Shown here: positions 23,150-34,970 of the stretch, piece after piece
How positions within the stretch are numbered: position 1 is the first letter of the stretch
Layout: each line of letters starts with the position of its first letter
Source of the DNA: Bufo bufo
Taxonomy: Eukaryota > Chordata > Amphibia > Anura > Bufonidae
Assembly: GCF_905171765.1 (NCBI RefSeq)
Contig: NC_053391.1
Span: 186,444,559 to 186,508,558, forward strand
Length of the DNA stretch: 64,000 nt
Direction: 5' to 3'
Translations under genes and position numbers: made by a program
Notes under the pieces: model-generated
The model's database searches: none
Told to the model about the DNA's origin: nothing
What the model saw: only the letters and a program-made list of their open reading frames with translations

Positions 23150-23800
23150 CACTCTCTTCCCCCCCCCTCCCTTGTCACTCTCTTCTCCGGCCCTTCCCTC
23201 CCTTGTCACTCTCTCCCCCCCCTCCCTCCCTTGCCACTCTCTTCCCGCCCTCCCTTGTCACTCTCTTCTCCCGCCCCTCCCTCCCTTGTCAGTCCCCCCC
23301 TCCTTTGTCACTCTCTCCCCCCCTCCCTTGTCACTCTCATTCCCCCCCTCCCTTGTCACTCTCATTATCCCCCCCCTCTTGTCACTCTCATTATTCCCCC
23401 CCTCCCTTGTCACTCTCATTATTCCCCCCTCCCTTGTCACTCTCATTATTCCCCCCCTCCCTTGTCACTCTCATTATTCCCCCCCTCCCTTGTCACTCTC
23501 ATTATTCCCCCCCTCCCTTGTCACTCTCATTATTCCCCCCTCCCTTGTCACTCTCATTATTCCCCTCCCTCTCCCTTGTCACTCTCATTATTCCCCCCCT
23601 CCCTTGTCACTCTCATTATTCCCCCCCCTCTTGTCACTCTCATTATTCCCCCCCTCCCTTGTCACTCTCAATATCCCCCCCCCTTGTCACTCTCATTATT
23701 CCCCCCCTCCCTTGTCACTCTCATTATCCCCCACCCTCCCTTGTCACTCTCATTATCCCCCCCCTCCCTTGTCACTCTCATTCTACCCCCACCTCTAGTG
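23150..23800. repeat. 27-bp CT-rich minisatellite
   Basis: About 24 units of CCCCCCTCCCTTGTCACTCT followed by CATTATT. C-run length varies from unit to unit, so all forward frames stay open; these are not genes. The polypyrimidine strand could form triplex (H-DNA). Confidence 0.95.
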
Positions 23801-23965
23801 TAGCGTGGCCGAGCTCTGTTCGGTCCGCGGTACAGGAGCATTTGTTTCCTGTACCCGGCCGGACTGAAAGGAAGTGCACACTAAGTGAGCACTTCCTGTC
23901 AGTCCGGCCGGGTACAGGAAACAAAAGCTCCTGTACCGCGGACCAAACAGAGCTCGGCCACGCTA
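23801..23965. repeat. 165-bp near-perfect palindrome
   Basis: TAGCGTGGCCGAGCTCTGTT at the left is mirrored at the right, ending GGCCACGCTA. A small central spacer lies around 23880. It sits directly after the minisatellite inside the hAT element. Confidence 0.9.
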
Positions 23966-25744
23966 CATTAACAAAAGCACAGAACAGACACAGCAGGCGC
24001 AGGCAGGCTGCGCAGCAATGAGCCGGCGGCCGGAGATTCTTTAGAGCGGCAAGCGCTCAGCTGCTCAGGAGGCGCAGCATGAGGCCGGCCGCCCAAACTT
24101 ATATAACAAACTTTTTTTTTTACACCGCAACGGGCGCCCCTTGCTAAATGGCGCCCTAGGCGACTGCCTAAGTCGCCTTACTGGTGGCGCCGGCCCTGGT
24201 TTCAGGACCTGGTAGAGAGGGATTTATGCTGTCTGAAACAAAATGTCAAATTGAGATACACTAATAGCAATTTATCCAGAGATGGACGAGAGGCATTATG
24301 GGCTTTCTCCAACATGCATAATATTGTGATCAGAGAGGCTGACAAAGGGGAAGCAGTGGAGTTCGTGGACAGTGATGTTTACAAGACACAAATTTTAAAT
24401 ATGCTTGGTGATACTGATACTTACTCACGTCTGAAGAACAACCCGCTCCCCCTTTTTCAACAACAACAAATATTTAATGTGAGGGTGTCTCCTTGGGCAT
24501 CCTGAATAAAAAGGAAATAGATTATATTTTTGTTGAACATGCGGTGACCCCTATTTTCTATGCACTCCCTAATAATCATAAAGGGGGTTTTCCTCCCCCT
24601 TTGCGACCTATTGTCGCGGGAAACAGCTCTTTCTCCGAGAGGTTGTCGGAGTGGGCCGATTCCCTTCTCCAGCCACTGGTACCCCATATGCCTGGCTATC
24701 TTAGGGATACTTGTATGGTTTTGCTAAGTTTTGCTAGTTTTAATTGGTGCAAAAAATATACTGGGTTACCGCAGATATTACCTTTCTGTATACCAATATC
24801 CCCCACCATCTAGCCATTGAGGCTTTACAATGGTATTTGGTTACCCATAGGAACTACACTGTTGAGTTACAGAATTTCATTTGCATTGGTATTGATTTTC
24901 TGCTTAGACATAATTTTTTTATGTTTAATGGTGAATATTTTCTTCAGATATCAGGAGTTTCTATAGGTGCCAAATTTTCACCATCGGTTGCAAATATTTT
25001 CATGCCTTGGTGGGAGAATAAATTTTTTCTGACAGTAACCCTTATGCTCACTCTTTAAAATGGTAGGTTCGTTACATTGATGACATGTTGTGGGTTTGGC
25101 AGGGCGAGGCAAGTGATATTGCAGTTTTTGTGCAGTACCTCAATCATTGTATTCCCTCTATCCAGCTCACATTTCACAGCGATCCCCACTCCATCGTTTT
25201 CCTGGATTTTCTTCTGCAGGTGGATACCACCACCTGCGGTGTCCGCACGCGCACCTTCAGGAAGACGATTTCAGGTAATACCACTCTGTTGGCCTCATCC
25301 TGCCATCCCCAACATGTCATCAAAAATATTCCAAAGGGAGAAATGTTGAGAGATAAGCGCAATTGTTCTACGCCCAATTTATTTGAATCTGAAGCGACCA
25401 CCATTGCAGCAAGATTGCAGACTAGGCAATACACTTCACATAGTGTGAACAGAGCCAAAGAATAGGCGGCAGCAACTGACAGGGAAACCTTACTATTTCC
25501 ATACACTCCTGTAAGAGATGAAAATCGCAGGAAAGCCGCACATAAGCGCAGGGACAATCGCTCTAAATCACCTGTCACTTTCATTACAAATTACAGTAGA
25601 GAGTATACACAAATATGTAACATCATTCGCAAACATTTACCCATTTTGAATTATGATAACAGCGATTATGGCGAAAAAAGATAGGAAGGCGCCCATAGGG
25701 TAATAAGTTCAATAACAAATGTATGAAAATAGGACATCAATGGT

Positions 25745-26035
25745 TGTGCTCACCTTATAGTGTTGTGCATACGTAGACACAACACTCGTGAGGACAGGGG
25801 GTCGGTGCAGCCGGTATCTTCTCAGTCCTCGTAGGTGGAGTGGCCAATTCTCCAGAGGAATGATATGGAACACAATGGGAAAAGTTTTGTGTACTAAAAT
25901 TGTACACCAATTGATACCTTCTGGCGCAAAGACACAACCTCAGTAGATAAATAAAGGGTCTTTATTGATGATTGACAACGCGTTTCGGAGTCAGTACACT
26001 CCTTTTTCAAGTCCAAAAATTCACAAATTTAGAGG
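25745..26035 (-). mobile_element. PLE-like 3' terminal region with decayed hammerhead motif
   Basis: On the minus strand a hairpin GGAG...CTCC is followed by GAAACGCGTT (about 25978-25996), the same 3' half as the hammerhead-like motif at 11100. The 5' core reads TTGAAAA rather than CTGANGA, so it would not be catalytic. A 'cttaaaataaagaccctttatt' type segment follows. I infer a terminal repeat of another PLE in inverse orientation to PLE 4. Confidence 0.42.
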
Positions 26036-26772
26036 GGTTTTTTTTGTACAAAAGTAAGTAGAATGTATACACACATAGTTATTATATAAAAATAAAAATA
26101 AATATATATATAAAAATCTGTGCACACACAAAAGTCGATAAATACGTGGTTGGGAGAGATTAATATTGTCCACGCATGTATAGAAATATATCATAAATGA
26201 GGACGGAAATTAAATAATAGTAAAAAGTGCATGTAGATATATATATATCTATATGAGAGAATATATGAAAACACATATACACATAACATATACACACGTA
26301 TACGTTATCACATATAAAATCACATATAAAATTAAAACCACTATTGGTAATATAAAATAAACTAAAATACCATAAGTATAATAATATATACTAATATTGA
26401 TAATCATCATAATATAAAATACCATAAGTATAATAATATATACCCATAATGATAATCATCATAATATTAACATTAACACCAATACTAATATTGTCGCCAT
26501 ACATTCACAAATCCACATACTGTCAATTTGAATGTCACAACCTGGTCAATAGTAGTGGGAAAAAATGGCTGATCCATTTGCAAATACATATCCACTGTAT
26601 AATGTTAGAAGGGGGCACTGGATGGCCAACACAAAGGACCATAGTAGATGGAGAATCTCATTAGCTTAGTACATATATGTATAAATTAATAATTTAATAA
26701 ATAAATAAATCCAGATTCTTGCAACTTCATAGGTAAGGTAAAAATATATATATAAACATTTAAAACTATATA
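26036..26772. other. AT-rich low-complexity DNA
   Basis: The stretch is rich in ATATAT, ATAATA and TACACACATA microsatellite-like tracts, with 'accataagtataataatata' repeated at about 26370 and 26420. No gene. Confidence 0.7.
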
Positions 26773-26774
26773 TA

Positions 26775-27711
26775 CAGTACAGACCAAAAGTTTGGACACA
26801 CCTTCTCATTCAAAGAGTTTTCTTTATTTTCATGACTATGAAGGCATCAAAACTATGAATTAACACATGTGGAATTATATACATAACAAACAAGTGTGAA
26901 ACAACTGAAAATATGTCATATTCTAGGTTCTTCAAAGTAGCCACCTTTTGCTTTGATTACTGCTTTGCACACTCTTGGCATTCTCTTGATGAGCTTCAAG
27001 AGGTAGTCCCCTGAAATGGTCTTCCAACAGTCTTGAAGGAGTTCCCAGAGATGCTTAGCACTTGTTGGCCCTTTTGCCTTCACTCTACGGTCCAGCTCAC
27101 CCCAAACCATCTCGATTGGGTTCAGGTCCGGTGACTGTGGAGGCCAGGTCATCTGGCGCAGCACCCCATCACTCTCCTTCATGGTCAAATAGCCCTTACT
27201 TTCAAAGTTTTCCCAATTTTTCGGCTGACTGACTGACCTTCATTTCTTAAAGTAATGATGGCCACTAGTTTTTCTTTACTTAGCTGCTATTTTCTTGCCA
27301 TAATACAAATTCTAACAGTCTATTCAGTAGGACTATCAGCTGTGCATCCACCTGACTTCTCCTCAACGCAACTGATGGTTCCAACCCCATTTATAAGGCA
27401 AGAAATCCCACTTATTAAACCTGACAGGGCACAGCTGTGAAGTGAAAACCATTTCAGGGGACTACCTCTTGAAGCTCATCAAGAGATTGCCAAGAGTGTG
27501 CAAAGCAGTAATCAAAGCAAAAGGTGGCTACTTTGAAGAACCTAGAATATGACATATTCAGTTGTTTCACACTTGTTTGTTATGTATATAATTCCACATG
27601 TGTTAATTCATAGTTTTGATGCCTTCAGTGTGAATCTACAATTTTCATAGTCATGAAAATATAGAAAACTCTTTGAATGAGAAGGTGTGTCCAAACTTTT
27701 GGTCTGTACTG
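26775..27711. mobile_element. Fold-back Tc1/mariner derivative
   Basis: The ends read CAGTACAGACCAAAAGTTTG and the exact complement, with TA on both sides (26773-26774, 27712-27713), so it is Tc1/mariner. Inverted arms of about 245-265 bp (26775-27019 and 27447-27711) each contain the same C-terminal piece of transposase. The centre (27190-27440) is a 5'-UTR-like segment. A second inverted copy of the 3' end has therefore replaced or been added to one side of a deleted element. Confidence 0.9.
26916..27188 (-). pseudogene. Tc1 transposase C-terminal fragment
   Basis: About 90 residues include TWPPQSPDLNPIEMVWGELD, the last catalytic block of Tc1 transposases with its glutamate, and a terminal KAKGGYFEEPRI. 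The N-terminal helix-turn-helix domains and the first two aspartates are gone. The same C-terminal peptide is encoded again on the plus strand at about 27450-27550. Confidence 0.88.
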
Positions 27712-27808
27712 TATATATATCTCCACATATCTCTGGACAGCTTTCACATGATTCTATTAATGTATGAAAATGTATAAAATATATTGTATAAAGTATAAAA
27801 ATAAAAAA

Positions 27809-27975
27809 TCCCGCGCCTGTGCCGTTCACTTCTGTCTTCGGCGCAGGCGCAGTGAGTGAAGGCCGCTCTCCTGATGCCGGCTTCCTCACTGTGACGTAGT
27901 CGGCGCAGTGAGGAATCGCATCATTCACTCACTGCGCCTGCGCCGAAGACAGAAGTGAACGGCGCAGGCGTGGGA
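27809..27975. mobile_element. GC-rich palindromic MITE
   Basis: TCCCGCGCCTGTGCCGTTCA and its near-exact complement form 55-60-bp arms around a central unit at about 27880. A similar CGGCGCAGGCG segment occurs at about 3295. Confidence 0.8.
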
Positions 27976-28139
27976 TTTCGCCAACGATGCGGTGGTCCGT
28001 GGCATCAATCAAGAGAGCGGGGCGGGCAGAACAGGGGACCTGGGCGGGATAAAGCGCGAGTGGACGGAGCCTCTAGGTGCTGATTTTACGCCCACATAGC
28101 ACCTAGAGACTCATTAGCATATAATAAAAGTGCATTTTT

Positions 28140-28390
28140 AACAAAAACGGCTGCAGGGACTAATGTTAGAAACATACTGTTATGTAGTGCTGACATTAGC
28201 CCATCGCTATATCAGTCAGCTACATAACAGTATTTCTGGTGGTAGAAACCCTTTAAACAGGTTTCTGAATCTGTCAATCATCAGAAAAAACGTTACGTTA
28301 TGTAGCTGACTGACATTAGCGATGGGCTGATGTCAGCAGTACATAACAGTGTGTTTTATAACTCCCTGCCTGCCGCTGCCGCCGTTCTCT
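28140..28390. repeat. Inverted repeat with CATAACAG arms
   Basis: The segments around ATGTAGTGCTGACATTAGCC and TACATAACAGTATTTC are mirrored on the right as GTAGCTGACTGACATTAGCG and TACATAACAGTG. The ends share AACGGCTGCAGGGA and its approximate complement. No ORF. It is probably a MITE. Confidence 0.7.
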
Positions 28391-29359
28391 TAAAATAAAG
28401 ACTTATAATATGCTAATGAGCCTCTTCAGGGGCGTAACGATCGCGGTGTGACAGTGACCAGGGGTGGAGGCAGGACATGGGTGGGGCCTGAAAGTGGGCC
28501 CTCCCTCCCTTCTGTTCGGGTTTGGCTTGAAGAAATGGTGGCCATCCTAAGCTGCACTTCAACAACTTTTCCAGGAGAATCCAGCAACTCTGTGACAGCA
28601 GGAAGGGGTTGCCAGTCACTCACTTGTCCCTGTGCAGCCTGCAGCTCCAGTCCTTCTCCTGGTGCTGCTGCTGACATACATTCAAGGGGGACAGAAGGGG
28701 AAGGGGGGTGAGGAAGAGGGGGGTGAGGAAGAGGGGGAAGGCCAGGTACTTACAGGAGGACTATATCTGAGTATAAATTAAAGGGGTTGTTCGGGTTCAG
28801 AGCTGAACCCGGACATACCTCCATTTTCACCCAGGCAGCCCCCCTGACTTGAGCATCAGAGCAGTTCATGCTCCGATGCTCTCCTTTGCCCTGCGCTAAA
28901 TCGCGCAGGGCAAAGGCATTTTTTAAAGATCTGGTGACGTACCGGGGCTCTCCATGGGGCTGCCAGGAAGCCCAGTGACATCACCGTCACTAATCGCCGG
29001 GATTTAGCGCTGCCCTAGCCGGTAAAACGGTAATATGAACAATGGGGTTCTACAAAAGAGCTATCGTGGGGCAAAGTTCATATTCGTGTTTACACACGTG
29101 TTTTAAAATGAAGGCTTTCCCCTTTTATAAACAAGTAAATAATGACCCAATGCTGTGGGGCTGGTGTGCAACTTTTTCCAGGGCTGGTTTTTATCCCCAG
29201 TCCGGCCCTGCACGTGGCGGTCTAGGTGGAAGCGGCGGCGAAGGAGGAATAGGTAGCCAACACAGATGTGTGTTATTTTGCATTTTTACATAGGGGTATC
29301 CCCCAAAATATTGGGACATATAAAAAAAATAAAAAAAAGGAATAAGTGCACTTGATTAC
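28391..29359. other. Mixed repeat debris, no gene
   Basis: A hAT-like left terminus CAGGGGCGTAACGATCGCGG begins at about 28430, and a TTAA-AGGGGTTGTTCGGG T2/Kolobok-type left end at 28779. Neither has a visible partner. No exon is supported. Confidence 0.45.
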
Positions 29360-29390
29360 AAGGATGGATGGTTGAGGCTGTTAGAACTGT

Positions 29391-32300
29391 CTATTCTGCA
29401 CAAGGTACAGACAAGTCTTGTGGGATCCAAGCCTGGTTCATTTTAATGAACGTGAGCTTGTCCACGTTGGATGTGGACAGGCGGCTGCGTCTGTCTGTAA
29501 TGACGCCTCCTGCCGTGCTAAATACACATTCAGAGAGCACACTGGCTGCAGGGCAGGTCGGCACCTCCAAGGCATACAGGGCAAGCTCTGGCCATGTGGA
29601 CAATTTGGAGACCCAGAAGTTGAATGGGACAGAACCATCAGTCAGTACGTGTAGGTGTGGGCACAGGTACTGTTCCACCATGTTGTTCAAATGCTGCCTC
29701 CTGCTAACATGCTCCATATCAGCAGTTGGGGCCGGTTGTTGCGGCGAGGTGACAAAGCTTTTCTACATGTCGGCCATGCTAACCCTGCCTTCTGAGATGC
29801 TGGCGCTGACACAGCTGCGTTGGCGACCTCTTCCTCCTCCCCTGCCTTCGCCTTGTGCTTCCACTTGTTCCACGGCGTCAGTCGGGAATGCTCTCAGGAG
29901 CGCGTCTACCAGTGTGCGCCTGTAGTCACGCATCTTCCGATCACGCTCCAGTGAGGGTATTAAAGACGTCACATTGTCTTTGTAACGGGGATCCAGCAGG
30001 GTGGCCACCCAGTAGTCAGCACACGTTAAAATGTGGGCAACTCTGCTGTCGTTGCGCAGGCACTGCAGCATGTAGTCGCTCATGTGTGCCAGGCTGCCCA
30101 GAGGTAAGGACAAGCTGTCCTCTGTGGGAGGCGTATCGTCTGCGTCCTCCGTACCCCCCCAGCCACGCACCAGTGATGGGCCCGAGGTGCGTTGGGGGCC
30201 ACCCAGCTGTGAACATGCTTCATCCTCATCCTCCTCCTCCTCGTCCTCCAGTAGTGGGCCCTGGCTGGCCAAATTTGTACCTGGCCTCTGCTGTTGCTAA
30301 AAGCCTCCCTCTGAGCCACTTCTAAAAGACTGGCCTGAAAGTGTTAGAAATGACCCCTCTTCCTCCTCCTCGTCCTGGGCCACATCCTCTTCCATCATCG
30401 CCCTAAGTGTTTTCTCAAGGAGACATAGAAGTGGTATTGTAACGCTGATAACGGCGTCATCGCCATTGGCCATGTTGGTGGAGTACTCGAAACAGCACAA
30501 CAGGGCATACAGGTCTCGCATGGAGGCCCAGTCATTGGTGGTGAAGTGGTGCTGTTCCGCAGTGCGACTCACCCGTGCGTGCTGCAGCTGAAACTCCACT
30601 ATGGCCTGCTGCTGCTCGACACAGTCTCTCCAGCATGTGCAAGGTGGAGTTCCACCTGGTGGGCACGTCGCATATGAGGCGGTGAGCGGGAAGGCCAAAG
30701 TTACGCTGTAGAGCAGACAGCCGAGCGCGCACAGACGGCCTGCACTTTATGCAGCAGCTCTGACATGTCGGGGTAGCTGTGAATGAATTTCTGCACCACC
30801 AAATTCAGCACATGTGACAGGCAAGGGATGTGAGTCAAACCGGCTAGTCCCAGAGCTGCAACGAGATTTAGCCCATTATCGCACACCACCAGGCCGGGAT
30901 TGAGGCTCACTGGCAGCAACCACTCGTCGGTCTGTTGTTCTATACCCCGCCACAACTCCTGCGCGGTGTGGGGCCTGTCCCCCAAACACATCAGTTTCAG
31001 AACAGCCTGCTGACATTTACCCCTGGCTGTGCTGAAGTTGGTGGTGAAGGTCTGTCGCTGACCGGATGAGGAGGTGGTAGAAGAGGAGGAGGAAGCCGAG
31101 TAGGAAGAGGAGGCAACAGGAGGCAAAGAATGTAGCCCTGTGATCCTTAGCGGCGGAAGGACGTGCGCCTAACAGCTCCCTGCCTGGGGCCCAGCCGCCA
31201 CTACATTTACCCAGTGTGCAGTTAGGGAGATATAGCATTCCTGGCCGTGCTTACTAATCCACGTATCTGTGGTTAGGTGGACCTTGCCACAGATGGCGTT
31301 GCGCAGTGCACACTTGATTTTATCCGATACTTGGTTGTGCAGGGAGGGCACGGCTCTCCTGGAGAAGTAGTGGCGGCTGGGAACGACGTACTGTGGGACA
31401 GCAAGCGACATGAGCTGTTTGAAGCTGTCCATCTCCACCTCCCTGAATGACAGCATTTCAAAGGCCAGTAGTTTAGAAATGCTGGCATTCAGAGCCAGGG
31501 ATCGAGGGTGGCAAGGTGGGAATTTACGCTTTCTCTCCAAGGTTTGTGAGATGGAGAGCTGAACGCTTCCGTGTGACATGGTGGAGATGCTTGGTGACGG
31601 AGGTGGTGGTGTTGGTGGCACATCCTCTGTTTGCTGGGCGGCAGGTGCCAACGTTCCTCCAGAGGCGGAGGAAGAGGCCAAGGCAGCAGCAGGAGGGGCC
31701 TGAGCCCTTTCTTGGTTTTGAAGGTGCTTACTCCACTGCAGCCCGTGTCTCGCATGTAGATGCCTGGTCATGCAGGTTGTGCTAAGGTTCAGAACGTTAA
31801 TGCCTCGCTTCAGGCTCTGATGGCACAGCGTGCAAACCACTCGGGTCTTGTCATCAGCACATTGTTTGAAGAACTGCCACGCCAGGGAACTCCTTGAAGC
31901 TGCCTTTGGGGTGCTCGGTCCCAGGTGGCGGTGGCCAGTAGCAAGCGAACTCTCTTGGCGGCGGGTGTTCTGCTTTTGCCCACTGCTCCCTCTTTTGCTA
32001 CGCTGTTGGCTCGGTCTCACCACTGCCTCTTCCTCTGAACTCTGAAAGTCAGTGGCATGACCTTCATTCCATGTGGGGTCTAGGACCTCATTGTCCCCTG
32101 CATCGTCTTCCACCCAGTCTTCCTCCCTGACCTCCTGTTCAGTCTGCACACTGCAGAAAGACGCAGCAGTTGGCACCTGTGTTTAGTCATCATCATAGAC
32201 GTGCTGAGGTGGTATTCCCATGTCCTCATCCAGGAAACATAAGTGGTTGTGCGTCAGTGCATTCTATGTCTTCCACCCCTGTGGAAGGGCTAGGTGGATG

Positions 32301-32660
32301 CCCTTGGGAAACCCTGCCAGCAGAGTCTTCAAACAGCATAAGAGACTGCTGCATGACTTGAGGCTCAGACAGGTTCCCCGATATGCACGGGGGTGATGTG
32401 ACAGACTGATGGGCATGGGTTTCAGGCGCCACCTGTGCGCTTTCGGCCACCCAATCGACTTGCTCGGGCCTTACCATCCTTAGAACGGCATTAGGCCCGA
32501 CCAAATATCGCTGTAGATTCTGGCGGCTACTGGGACCTGAGGTAGTAGGTTCAGTAGGATGTGTAGCTGTGGCAGAACGGCCACGTCCTCTCCCTGCACT
32601 AGAGGCTCCACCAACACCACCACGACCATGGCCACGTCCCTTATTAGATGTTTGCCTCAT
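29391..32660 (-). pseudogene. hAT transposase, ZBED-like, with stops and frameshifts
   Basis: A DNA transposase of the hAT superfamily read from 32660 down. First comes an N-terminal basic/Gly-rich leader, then a BED zinc finger (WQFFKQCADDKTRVVCTLCH, then CMTRHLHARH, about 31880-31730). Next are the helical and catalytic regions with HLTTDTWISKHGQECYISL (about 31270) and VVCDNGLNLVAAL (about 30870), CDVPTRWNST (about 30670), WVATLLDPRYKDN (about 30000) and the C-terminal dimerisation block CVFSTAGGVITDRRSRLS (about 29530-29470). In-frame stops lie at about 31169, 30297 and 29763, with frameshifts near 32200, 30735 and 30625. Related to vertebrate ZBED-type hATs. Inactive as it stands. Confidence 0.88.
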
Positions 32661-32734
32661 AGTTAGCGTTCACCAAGCAAAGTAAAAAGTGGTTGTCCGC
32701 CAATAAAAACCCTGATGTAGGGTATTGCACTCAA

Positions 32735-33310
32735 TTTTAATTTTTAAAACTCTATATGACAGCGGTATTTGTGGCCTAAATTTCACAGTAACTTATGCAC
32801 CTATAATCACAGATGTTCAGTATATAAAACACAGTGTTTTTTCCACCCCGGTATGCGAAAGCTGTATTTCTGACCTAAAAAAACAGTCCCTTATTTACCT
32901 ATAATCCTAGATGTGCACTATATGAAACAGAGGGGTTTTTTTTTTCACCCAGTATGCCCCAGTATGAGAAAGTCGTATCTCTGGCCTAAATGTAACACTC
33001 ACTTATGCACCTCTAATCCCAGATGTGCAGTATATCAGAGGTTTTTTTTTAAACTCCAGTAAGCAAAAGCCGTAAATTTGTGGCCTAAATTTCACAGTAA
33101 TTTATGCACCTCTAATCCCAGATGTGCAGTATATCAGAGGTTTCTTTTAACCCCAGTAAGCAAAAGTTGTATTTGTGGCCTAAATTTCACGGTAACTTAT
33201 GCACCTATAATCACAGATGTGCAGTATATAAAACAGTGTTTTTTCCACCCCGGTATGCGAAAGCCGTATTTCTGGCCTAAAATGAACAGTCCCTTATGCA
33301 CCTATAATTG
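32735..33310. repeat. ~100-bp subterminal tandem repeats of the hAT element
   Basis: Six units carry 'gtatttgtggcctaaatttc', 'acttatgcacctataatc' and 'cagatgtgcagtatat'. T-runs separate the units. Position upstream of the transposase fits subterminal binding-site arrays. Confidence 0.85.
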
Positions 33311-33320
33311 TATTTTCTTA

Positions 33321-34089
33321 AATCCAAGAGAACCCTTTTAAACTCACTTCTAATTAGAACTAGGGTGTCTCATAAGCCTGCTTACTACCTCGGACTGTCT
33401 TAGCATAGGGAGAAAGGTCTAGTGGTAATAAGGTAATACTTAATGTTTGCAATACACTTTCAATTCAACATCTCTGCTTGTACTCATACATTAGGAACCT
33501 AAAACCATCCTTGGTCATGTAATGGTCCCAAGGGTACATAGCTTGTAATAACACAGAACTCTGATAATGGTTTTTGTTTCCAGCGGCTGCAAAAACACCT
33601 GTATGGGGGGAATGCTGGACACCCACCAATCTGACATTGGTGACCTATCCTGAACCCAATTGATATAACACTGAAACACTTCAGTCATTATTAAAGTAGT
33701 TTTCCAGGACCTACAAATTGATGACCTACCTTTCAGGGCTTTATACGGGCCGACAAAAAAAGCAATTATTGGGAATGAACTGTTTATTCCCGATAATTAC
33801 CTGCCCCTTGCAGGAAGTGAGAGCTTCATTTACATGCAGGAACTGAGCCGTTTGCAGCGATATGAACTACTGCTCCCATTGTCCAATCAGTAAAGAGAGT
33901 TTACTTAATCAATTGGGCCTGGTCTTTGCCTCCCTCATCCGACAATCTGCACTCCTGCCTTGCATCCTGCCAAACACCCAACAGCAAGGCCGCTCAACCT
34001 GACATCAGGCAGGAGACCCCAAAAGTCCAGAAAGAAAGGGTGCGCCATCCAGTCACTGCATGGCCTTAGGGAGCAATGCTGTCAGTAAA
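33321..34089. other. Anonymous DNA with MITE fragments
   Basis: Contains 'gtgacctatcctgaacccaattgat' and 'gatgacctacctttcaggg' type fragments of common fold-back MITEs. No gene. Confidence 0.4.
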
Positions 34090-34750
34090 GGGGGTAGTGT
34101 CACAGGGCGCCGGCGACGCAATCTTCCTGCGCTTCGCCACCGGCGTCCTGCCTCTCTCCCTGAGCAGCGATGCGTGCTGCGTCCCCGTCTCTCAGGTAAC
34201 AGGGGGCGGAGCGGACCCAACTGCACTCCTGCTGTCTGTGCGGTCTGCGTCCTCCGTTCCCCTGGCAACAGTATCAGGCTGAGCACCGAGCTGGCCACTT
34301 CTGCTACTCTGGATTTTGACCCTTGACTTTTGTTCCTGACCCGACCTCGCCTGCCCTTGTGTACTGACGTGACCTCCAGGTTTGACCCTCGGCTTGTACT
34401 CTGACCCGTGCTTGCTATTCCTTGTGTACTGACGTGACCTCCAGGTTTGACCCTAGGCGTGTTTGTTTACCGTCCTTGTTACCCCTGCTCGCCTACGTTA
34501 GTGTTTATTTCTGGCATTTCAGTATTGCTCCTGACACTTTACATGACTTCGGATCCATCTGCAGGGTTCCCTCCTACTGCCTCTGCCTGGCTATATTCTG
34601 TCTCTGTCCGCTCTGCCTCTCTGCACTTATAGAGGTTAGGGACCTTCGCCCAGTTATGTCCCGTCGCCTAGGACAGGTAGTGTAAGTAGGCAGGGACAGA
34701 GGCATGGGTGGCAGCACTTCCTCTTCCCCACTCCCTAGTGCATGACAGGT
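34090..34750 (+). mobile_element. LTR-like fragment with internal tandem duplication
   Basis: Starts near TGTCACAGGGCGCCGGCGAC, a style shared with vertebrate gypsy LTRs. It contains a duplicated CTTGTGTACTGACGTGACCT segment at about 34357 and 34427. No target duplication or internal region is found. Confidence 0.35.
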
Positions 34751-34920
34751 CGTTTTTGAAAATTCACCCTGAAATGGATAGTTTCTAGGGGCATTACTGG
34801 ATGTTTTGGGGACAGTCCCAAGGAGGGGATTAAACCACCTGAACCAACTATTCATATAGTACTGAAGCTCAGACCCATTCACTTCAATAGAGATGAGCTG
34901 CAATACCAGATACAAACCAC

Positions 34921-34970
<50 letters not shown>
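34921..34970. repeat. (AGAT)n microsatellite
   Basis: About 12 uninterrupted tetranucleotide units. It follows an old MITE fragment ending 'caataccagatacaaaccac'. Confidence 0.98.

Larger units (their letters stand above)
22657..24198. mobile_element. Non-autonomous hAT element with CT-rich minisatellite
   Basis: The ends are CAGGGCCGGTGCAAGG and GGTGGCGCCGGCCCTG, flanked by a perfect 8-bp duplication GTTTCAGG at 22649-22656 and 24199-24206. This is hAT by both criteria. The 1542-bp interior contains a truncated CATTCACAC-type MITE (to about 23010), a 27-bp minisatellite, a 165-bp palindrome and a GC-rich tail. There is no transposase. It inserted into the open frame of PLE 4. Confidence 0.92.
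22589..25695 (+). mobile_element. Penelope-like remnant 4, split by a hAT element
   Basis: This is a plus-strand PLE-type reverse transcriptase lacking its GIY-YIG end. The coding sequence runs to the hAT insertion point at 22656, resumes at 24199 and ends around 25690. It is in opposite orientation to remnants 2 and 3. Confidence 0.8.
22589..25695 (+). pseudogene. PLE 4 reverse transcriptase, broken
   Basis: The frame before the hAT (about 22600-22656, ending PALDRFQ) continues after it as DLVERDLCCLKQNVKL (about 24204). Then come VIREADKGEAVEFVD (about 24325), PIFYALPNNHKGG and RPIVAGNSSFSERLSEW (about 24550-24655), FLYTNIPHHLAIEAL (about 24785), ISGVSIGAKFSPSVANIF (about 24945) and the catalytic RYIDDMLWVWQG (about 25070). 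The block order fits a PLE RT. Frames change at about 24490, 24750 and 25060, and a stop lies at about 25463. The GIY-YIG region is missing after the HLPILNYDNSDYGE stretch. Confidence 0.82.
29360..33320 (-). mobile_element. hAT transposon with decayed transposase
   Basis: This is a minus-strand hAT transposase gene (29391-32660) preceded by six ~100-bp repeats (32735-33310) at its 5' side, as expected for subterminal transposase-binding repeats. Terminal inverted repeats and the 8-bp duplication could not be located, so the outer limits are approximate. Confidence 0.75.

Noticed and set aside
23077..24021. 314-codon Pro/Ser/Leu-rich open frame
   Set aside because: Translation of the CT-rich minisatellite; three frames give similar peptides.
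28430..29359. Complete hAT element starting CAGGGGCGTAAC
   Set aside because: No matching right terminus or 8-bp duplication could be found, so only a left-end-like motif is reported.
29438..32361. Plus-strand frames opposite the hAT transposase
   Set aside because: Shadow frames of a GC-rich minus-strand coding region; the BED finger and dimerisation motifs are only on the minus strand.
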